A DNA stretch of 8,314 nt from Parcubacteria group bacterium (GTDB lineage: Bacteria; Patescibacteriota; Minisyncoccia; Phycocordibacterales; Phycocordibacteraceae), in contig JAQBRK010000023.1 in the NCBI GenBank assembly GCA_028286505.1, positions 1 through 8,314 of the forward strand, written 5' to 3'. This document shows, piece by piece, positions 6,050 through 8,314 of the stretch. Every line of letters starts with the position of its first letter. Position 1 is the first letter of the stretch. The translations under genes and the position numbers were made by a program. A model generated the notes under the pieces. The model searched no databases. It saw nothing but the letters and a program-made list of their open reading frames with translations, and was not told the DNA's origin.

Positions 6050-6643
6050 ATGTTCTTCCGAAAACTCCGCGTCTGGCTTGGCGCGCGTTTACTCGACCGC
6101 ACCATTACCGGATGGCATCGTCAGATCGATCGCCATCGTCTCAACATGGACGTACATGATATGTGCATGTTGGGTCAGCTCTATGGAAGCGCTCAAGCGG
6201 GCGCTTTGAAGCTCGGCTTTCTCGAGTTCTATGACCCGTTCGTGGCGCTTTGGCTCTACGGCTTCGCCAGCTACTCGGACCCGCTCGAACTTCGCGGATT
6301 CTGGATTCAGCAGATAGAGAAACGTCTCGCCGCTGACCTGAGGCGTACCGCGCCGGCCGAAAGTGACGAGGCCCTCGTCGAGAAATACAAGGTGGAGAGC
6401 AAGCCTCCAAGCGTCGCTCATCCCGTCTACTTGTCCAAGGATAACAACACCCTCTTCTATCCCGTGGAGGATAAGCCGACGCCGGCCGTGTATGCCGACT
6501 ACCGTCCCTACATCGGCTGCTCGGCAAAAACGGCAAAAATGCTGAACATGCCGCTTCGAAGCGGTTACGGAAAAGCTTACGCCGATCACCTGCTTCAAAA
6601 GTGCCTGGCAACGCCCATCCGACCCCGCTACATCGAGCGCTAA
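6050..6643 (+). CDS. Uncharacterised 197-aa protein
   Basis: I do not recognise the family. The N-terminal 30 residues are strongly basic (MFFRKLRVWLGARLLDR, then RQIDRHR). The centre (about 36-75) is compact and aromatic, with GFLEFYDPFVALWLYGFASY. A charged linker around 100-120 is followed by a Tyr/Pro-rich C-terminal half ending RPRYIER. There is no signal peptide and no unambiguous TM helix, although the aromatic centre could associate with a membrane. GAGGAG lies about eight bases before the ATG, a good ribosome binding site that fixes the start. It follows the permease by 83 bases, has its own probable promoter, and ends at an intrinsic terminator, so it looks like a single-gene unit. 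Base composition matches its neighbours. A role in the export system cannot be inferred from position alone. Confidence 0.8.
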   Translation: MFFRKLRVWLGARLLDRTITGWHRQIDRHRLNMDVHDMCMLGQLYGSAQAGALKLGFLEFYDPFVALWLYGFASYSDPLELRGFWIQQIEKRLAADLRRTAPAESDEALVEKYKVESKPPSVAHPVYLSKDNNTLFYPVEDKPTPAVYADYRPYIGCSAKTAKMLNMPLRSGYGKAYADHLLQKCLATPIRPRYIER

Positions 6644-6660
6644 CCGCCCTTCGACCAGGT

Positions 6661-6691
6661 CCCGACCGTCTTTACGACGGCCGGGGCTTTT
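6661..6691 (+). terminator. Intrinsic terminator after the 197-aa gene
   Basis: CCCG and CCGTC (6661-6670, with one unpaired A) pair with GACGG and CGGG (6676-6685) around a TTTAC loop, followed by GCTTTT. The stem begins 18 bases after the stop codon. One internal A/C mismatch and a short U tract make it moderate rather than perfect. Confidence 0.7.
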
Positions 6692-6955
6692 CGCATCTTC
6701 ATCCCCACGGCACCATTGCGGAAAGGACGTTTCTATAGCATATTCAAAATAACTCGCGGTTCACCAGCTCCCCCTGGACGGCAACGTCCAAAAGTTCGGC
6801 AGAGGCGAGGTTAATCATTCTAGGTATAGCCCGCAGGAAAATCTTCATATGCCAGGCACGAGCAAGGGACGAAATGAGCCGTATAGCGATACGGTGAATG
6901 AGTACCGCAGCAAGTAACGCAGCAGATGGAGATTTTACAAAGGCGCACAAGCCAC
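6692..6955. other. Noncoding stretch with two hairpins upstream of the RRM gene
   Basis: I see no convincing gene here. A minus-strand frame is open from within the RRM gene down to 6744, but it lacks a start with a binding site and reads as a shadow. Two perfect hairpins stand out: TGGACG-GCAA-CGTCCA (6775-6790, GNRA-type loop) and CCGTAT-AGCG-ATACGG (6879-6894). A weak promoter candidate for the RRM gene is TTGCGG (6716-6721) with CATATT (6739-6744), spacer 17. If that promoter is used, the RRM mRNA has a structured leader of about 200 nt. I find no SRP, RNase P or tRNA hallmarks. Confidence 0.4.
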
Positions 6956-7333
6956 ATGGCAACAAACAAACTATATGTCGGCGGTATTCCTTATCGTACG
7001 ACCGAGGATGAGCTCCGCACCGCTTTCGAGGAAGCTGGTACGGTGACTTCCGCAAGCATTATCAGCGATCGCATGACCGGCCGCTCACGCGGATTCGGGT
7101 TCGTGGAAATGGCAGATGAGACGATGGCTCAGGCTGCTGTTGATCGTTGGGATGGCAAGGAAATGGACGGGCGCATGCTCTCCGTTTCGTTCGCCCGCCC
7201 GCAAGGTGATCGCCCAGCTGGCGATCGTCCTCAGCGCAGTGGTGGCGGAGGTGGAGGCGGCGGTTTCGGTGGTAATCGTGGAGGCTTCGGCGGTGGCAAC
7301 AGCGACCGCGGAGGCTTCGGCGGCGGCTACTAG
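6956..7333 (+). CDS. RRM-type RNA-binding protein with glycine-rich tail (125 aa)
   Basis: This is a single-domain RNA recognition motif protein of the small bacterial/cyanobacterial Rbp type, which binds single-stranded RNA. RNP2 is LYVGGI (6-11) and RNP1 is RGFGFVEM (45-52); the aromatic Tyr7, Phe47 and Phe49 that stack on RNA bases are all present. The domain covers about 5-82. The tail (about 93-125) is low-complexity, with Gly/Arg/Phe repeats such as GGFGGNRGGFGGG ending in a tyrosine, partly built from a 14-nt direct repeat at 7280-7293 and 7310-7323. Such tails add nonspecific RNA affinity or promote self-association. The start at 6956 places MATNKLYVGG as in the family; an in-frame ATG at 6926 would add an atypical ten residues. 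The ribosome binding site is weak (AAAGG about 12 bases upstream). In cyanobacteria related proteins are cold-induced; whether that holds here is unknown. Confidence 0.93.
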   Translation: MATNKLYVGGIPYRTTEDELRTAFEEAGTVTSASIISDRMTGRSRGFGFVEMADETMAQAAVDRWDGKEMDGRMLSVSFARPQGDRPAGDRPQRSGGGGGGGGFGGNRGGFGGGNSDRGGFGGGY

Positions 7334-7347
7334 CAAACGACCTGAGT

Positions 7348-7373
7348 CTGAAACGTAGCTTGCTACGTTTCAG
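7348..7373. repeat. Perfect 12-bp palindromic hairpin in the RRM 3' region
   Basis: CTGAAACGTAGC and GCTACGTTTCAG form a perfect 12-bp stem with a TT loop, 15 bases after the RRM stop codon. No U run follows, so it is not a normal terminator. The core TAGCTTGCTA (7356-7365) is the reverse complement of TAGCAAGCTA at 7389-7398, so an alternative or loop-loop pairing is possible. It could stabilise the mRNA end or bind a protein. Confidence 0.55.
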
Positions 7374-7426
7374 CGAAGGAAGTGCAGCTAGCAAGCTATT
7401 GCTTACTAAACCAGTCTCTCGTTCAG

Positions 7427-7466
7427 AAAGAAAAGACCCGAGGTTTTGCCTCGGGTCTTTTCTTTT
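7427..7466. terminator. Strong bidirectional intrinsic terminator
   Basis: GAAAAGACCCGAGG and CCTCGGGTCTTTTC (7430-7443 and 7449-7462) pair perfectly around TTTTG, and A/T pairs extend the stem to about 17 bp. U tracts follow in both directions. It lies between the converging RRM gene (plus) and the DUF1360-like gene (minus) and can end both transcripts. Confidence 0.93.
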
Positions 7467-7491
7467 GCATGAGCGAAGAATATTTTTGAGA

Positions 7492-7506
7492 GCACCTAAC
7501 AGGTGC
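7492..7506 (-). repeat. Short hairpin over the stop codon of the DUF1360-like gene
   Basis: GCACCT and AGGTGC form a 6-bp stem with a 3-nt loop that includes the minus-strand stop codon (7496-7498). It is too short, and lacks the U tract, to be a primary terminator; the strong terminator 30 bases further on does that job. Confidence 0.35.
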
Positions 7507-7981
7507 CTCCTTTCTCTACATGCGTCCTCCATTCGTTCTGAAGCGCCAGCGTCTGGGTCTTCTTGTATTCTGCGTGCCACCCGACGAGGTTCGAAAGGAT
7601 CTGGAAGAACGAGCCAACGGCAGCTACCGCAAGCACGAGCACAACCGGCCACGCGTACGGCGTGAGGAAATAGAAGAACACGACGGTCGCGCCGAACCAG
7701 AGCCCGGTGCACCACGGGCAATTGAGAAGCGTATGGAATGCGCCGCGGAACGATTCCGGACGAGCACCCACGAACCAGTCGCGAATGAATTTCGTTATCG
7801 CGTCATAGGTAAAGAGTCGCGTGAGGCGCCATACGGCAAGGGCCATAAGGAAGAAGTCAGCGACCGAAAGATTACGAGCGAAGCTTCCTGTTTCGACGAG
7901 GTACCAAATACCGAACGCGAGGAGCGCAGCGAAAAAGATGGATAAGAAGATGTTCCAGAAATGATTGCGAAGAGTGTACAT
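7496..7981 (-). CDS. DUF1360-like small membrane protein (161 aa)
   Basis: The function is unknown. The centre matches the DUF1360 pattern: a hydrophobic helix with WRLTRLFTYD (51-60), I-R-D-W (66-69), and then LLNCPWCTGLWFG (85-97), whose C-P-W-C motif at 88-91 is the family hallmark and could bind metal or form a disulfide. Hydrophobic segments are at about 8-28, 40-57, 93-107 and 110-130, so it is an integral membrane protein. The N-terminal TM helix (8-28) is extra compared with the shortest family members as I recall them. The last 25 residues are hydrophilic. The ATG at 7981 has no good ribosome binding site. It diverges from prmC with 46 bases between the start codons and converges on the RRM gene. 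Confidence 0.8.
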   Translation of the reverse strand: MYTLRNHFWNIFLSIFFAALLAFGIWYLVETGSFARNLSVADFFLMALAVWRLTRLFTYDAITKFIRDWFVGARPESFRGAFHTLLNCPWCTGLWFGATVVFFYFLTPYAWPVVLVLAVAAVGSFFQILSNLVGWHAEYKKTQTLALQNEWRTHVEKGGTC

Positions 7982-8027
7982 ATCCGAAAGTGTACCCCAT
8001 TGCCGCCTGCTGGTGTACGGTGAGCAT

Positions 8028-8314
8028 ATGATACTCCCTCCGCACGTCTCCCCTCAAGATATCGAATTGCTGGTGCGGGATAAGTATCCAGCTCTCAAAT
8101 CTAGCGATGCATCGCTCTATTTGAATAAGGAGGTGCGCAAAGACATAGAGCGGCTCGCCGCAGGCGAGCCGCTTGCCTACGTCATCGGGTGGATTCCCTT
8201 CCTCGGTCTCGAGATAGGGCTCGCTTCCAAACCCCTCATTCCCCGCCCCGAGACCGAGTGGTGGACGGAACTGCTCGTCGAGCATCTTCTTGAGCGCTTC
8301 GGTGACGCGCCGTT
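8028..8314 (+). CDS. prmC: Release factor glutamine methyltransferase, N-terminal part (runs off right edge)
   Basis: PrmC (HemK) uses S-adenosylmethionine to methylate the glutamine of the GGQ motif in peptide-chain release factors RF1 and RF2, in the cytoplasm. The 95 visible residues contain a shortened helical N-terminal domain, the hallmark GEPLAYVIGWIPFLGLEI (46-63; family pattern G-x-P-x-A-Y-I/L-x-G) and LIPRPETEWW (70-79; family pattern L-I-P-R-P-E/D-T-E). The SAM-binding and NPPY motifs lie beyond the edge. The GxP box begins nearly 20 residues earlier than in E. coli PrmC, so the N-terminal domain is trimmed. GGTGAG precedes the ATG by three bases. It diverges from the DUF1360-like gene, so the 46-base gap should carry its promoter, but none is clear there. 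Confidence 0.9.
   Translation, partial: MILPPHVSPQDIELLVRDKYPALKSSDASLYLNKEVRKDIERLAAGEPLAYVIGWIPFLGLEIGLASKPLIPRPETEWWTELLVEHLLERFGDAP

Noticed and set aside
6744..7055. 103-codon minus-strand open frame overlapping the RRM start
   Set aside because: The upstream half is antisense to the RRM domain, no start has a ribosome binding site, and the part outside the RRM gene contains the two hairpins. The stretch MKIFLRAIPRMINLASAEL looks somewhat protein-like, so a remnant cannot be fully excluded.
7988..8018. GTGTAC direct repeat between the DUF1360-like gene and prmC
   Set aside because: Two 6-nt copies about 23 bases apart are too short to support an operator call.
7872..8285. 137-codon minus-strand open frame at the right end
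   Set aside because: It is antisense to prmC and the start of the DUF1360-like gene, both of which carry family hallmarks.

Overview
The window looks like a moderately GC-rich bacterial chromosome segment, plausibly from the Candidate Phyla Radiation (a Parcubacteria-like lineage). The pointers are compact genes, a MacA/MacB-type export operon with a very long adaptor, a small RRM protein with a glycine-rich tail, and many short proteins I cannot place. This assignment is inference; there is no rRNA or ribosomal protein here to settle it.

Left part, minus strand (read right to left): a 187-aa two-TM membrane protein (1946 to 1383), a 120-nt gap packed with back-to-back hairpins, a 323-aa soluble protein of unknown function (1262 to 291), a strong 13-bp hairpin (257-284), and the start of a gene running off the left edge (230 to 1). 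That edge gene is recognisable as cytochrome bd oxidase subunit I (CydA), with the expected N-terminal heme-ligand histidine.

Centre, plus strand: a three-gene ABC export operon, comprising a HlyD/MacA-type adaptor, a MacB/LolD-type ATPase and a MacB/FtsX-type permease. The junction between ATPase and permease carries a 104-bp element with perfect 16-bp terminal inverted repeats. A GTATGACC direct repeat flanks it, as if a miniature transposon had split an ancestral ATGA stop/start overlap and kept both codons intact.

Right part: a probable promoter drives a 197-aa unknown gene that ends at an intrinsic terminator. After about 260 nt of noncoding DNA containing two hairpins comes the RRM protein gene, whose 3' region holds a perfect 12-bp palindrome and a strong bidirectional terminator. 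Converging on that terminator from the other side is a DUF1360-like membrane protein gene (minus). Divergent from it is the 5' part of prmC, the release-factor glutamine methyltransferase, which runs off the right edge.

The two features most worth a second look are the hairpin array at 1276-1372, in which three hairpins have cUACGg loops and one has a GNRA loop directly upstream of a ribosome binding site, and the MITE-like insertion at 4630-4733.
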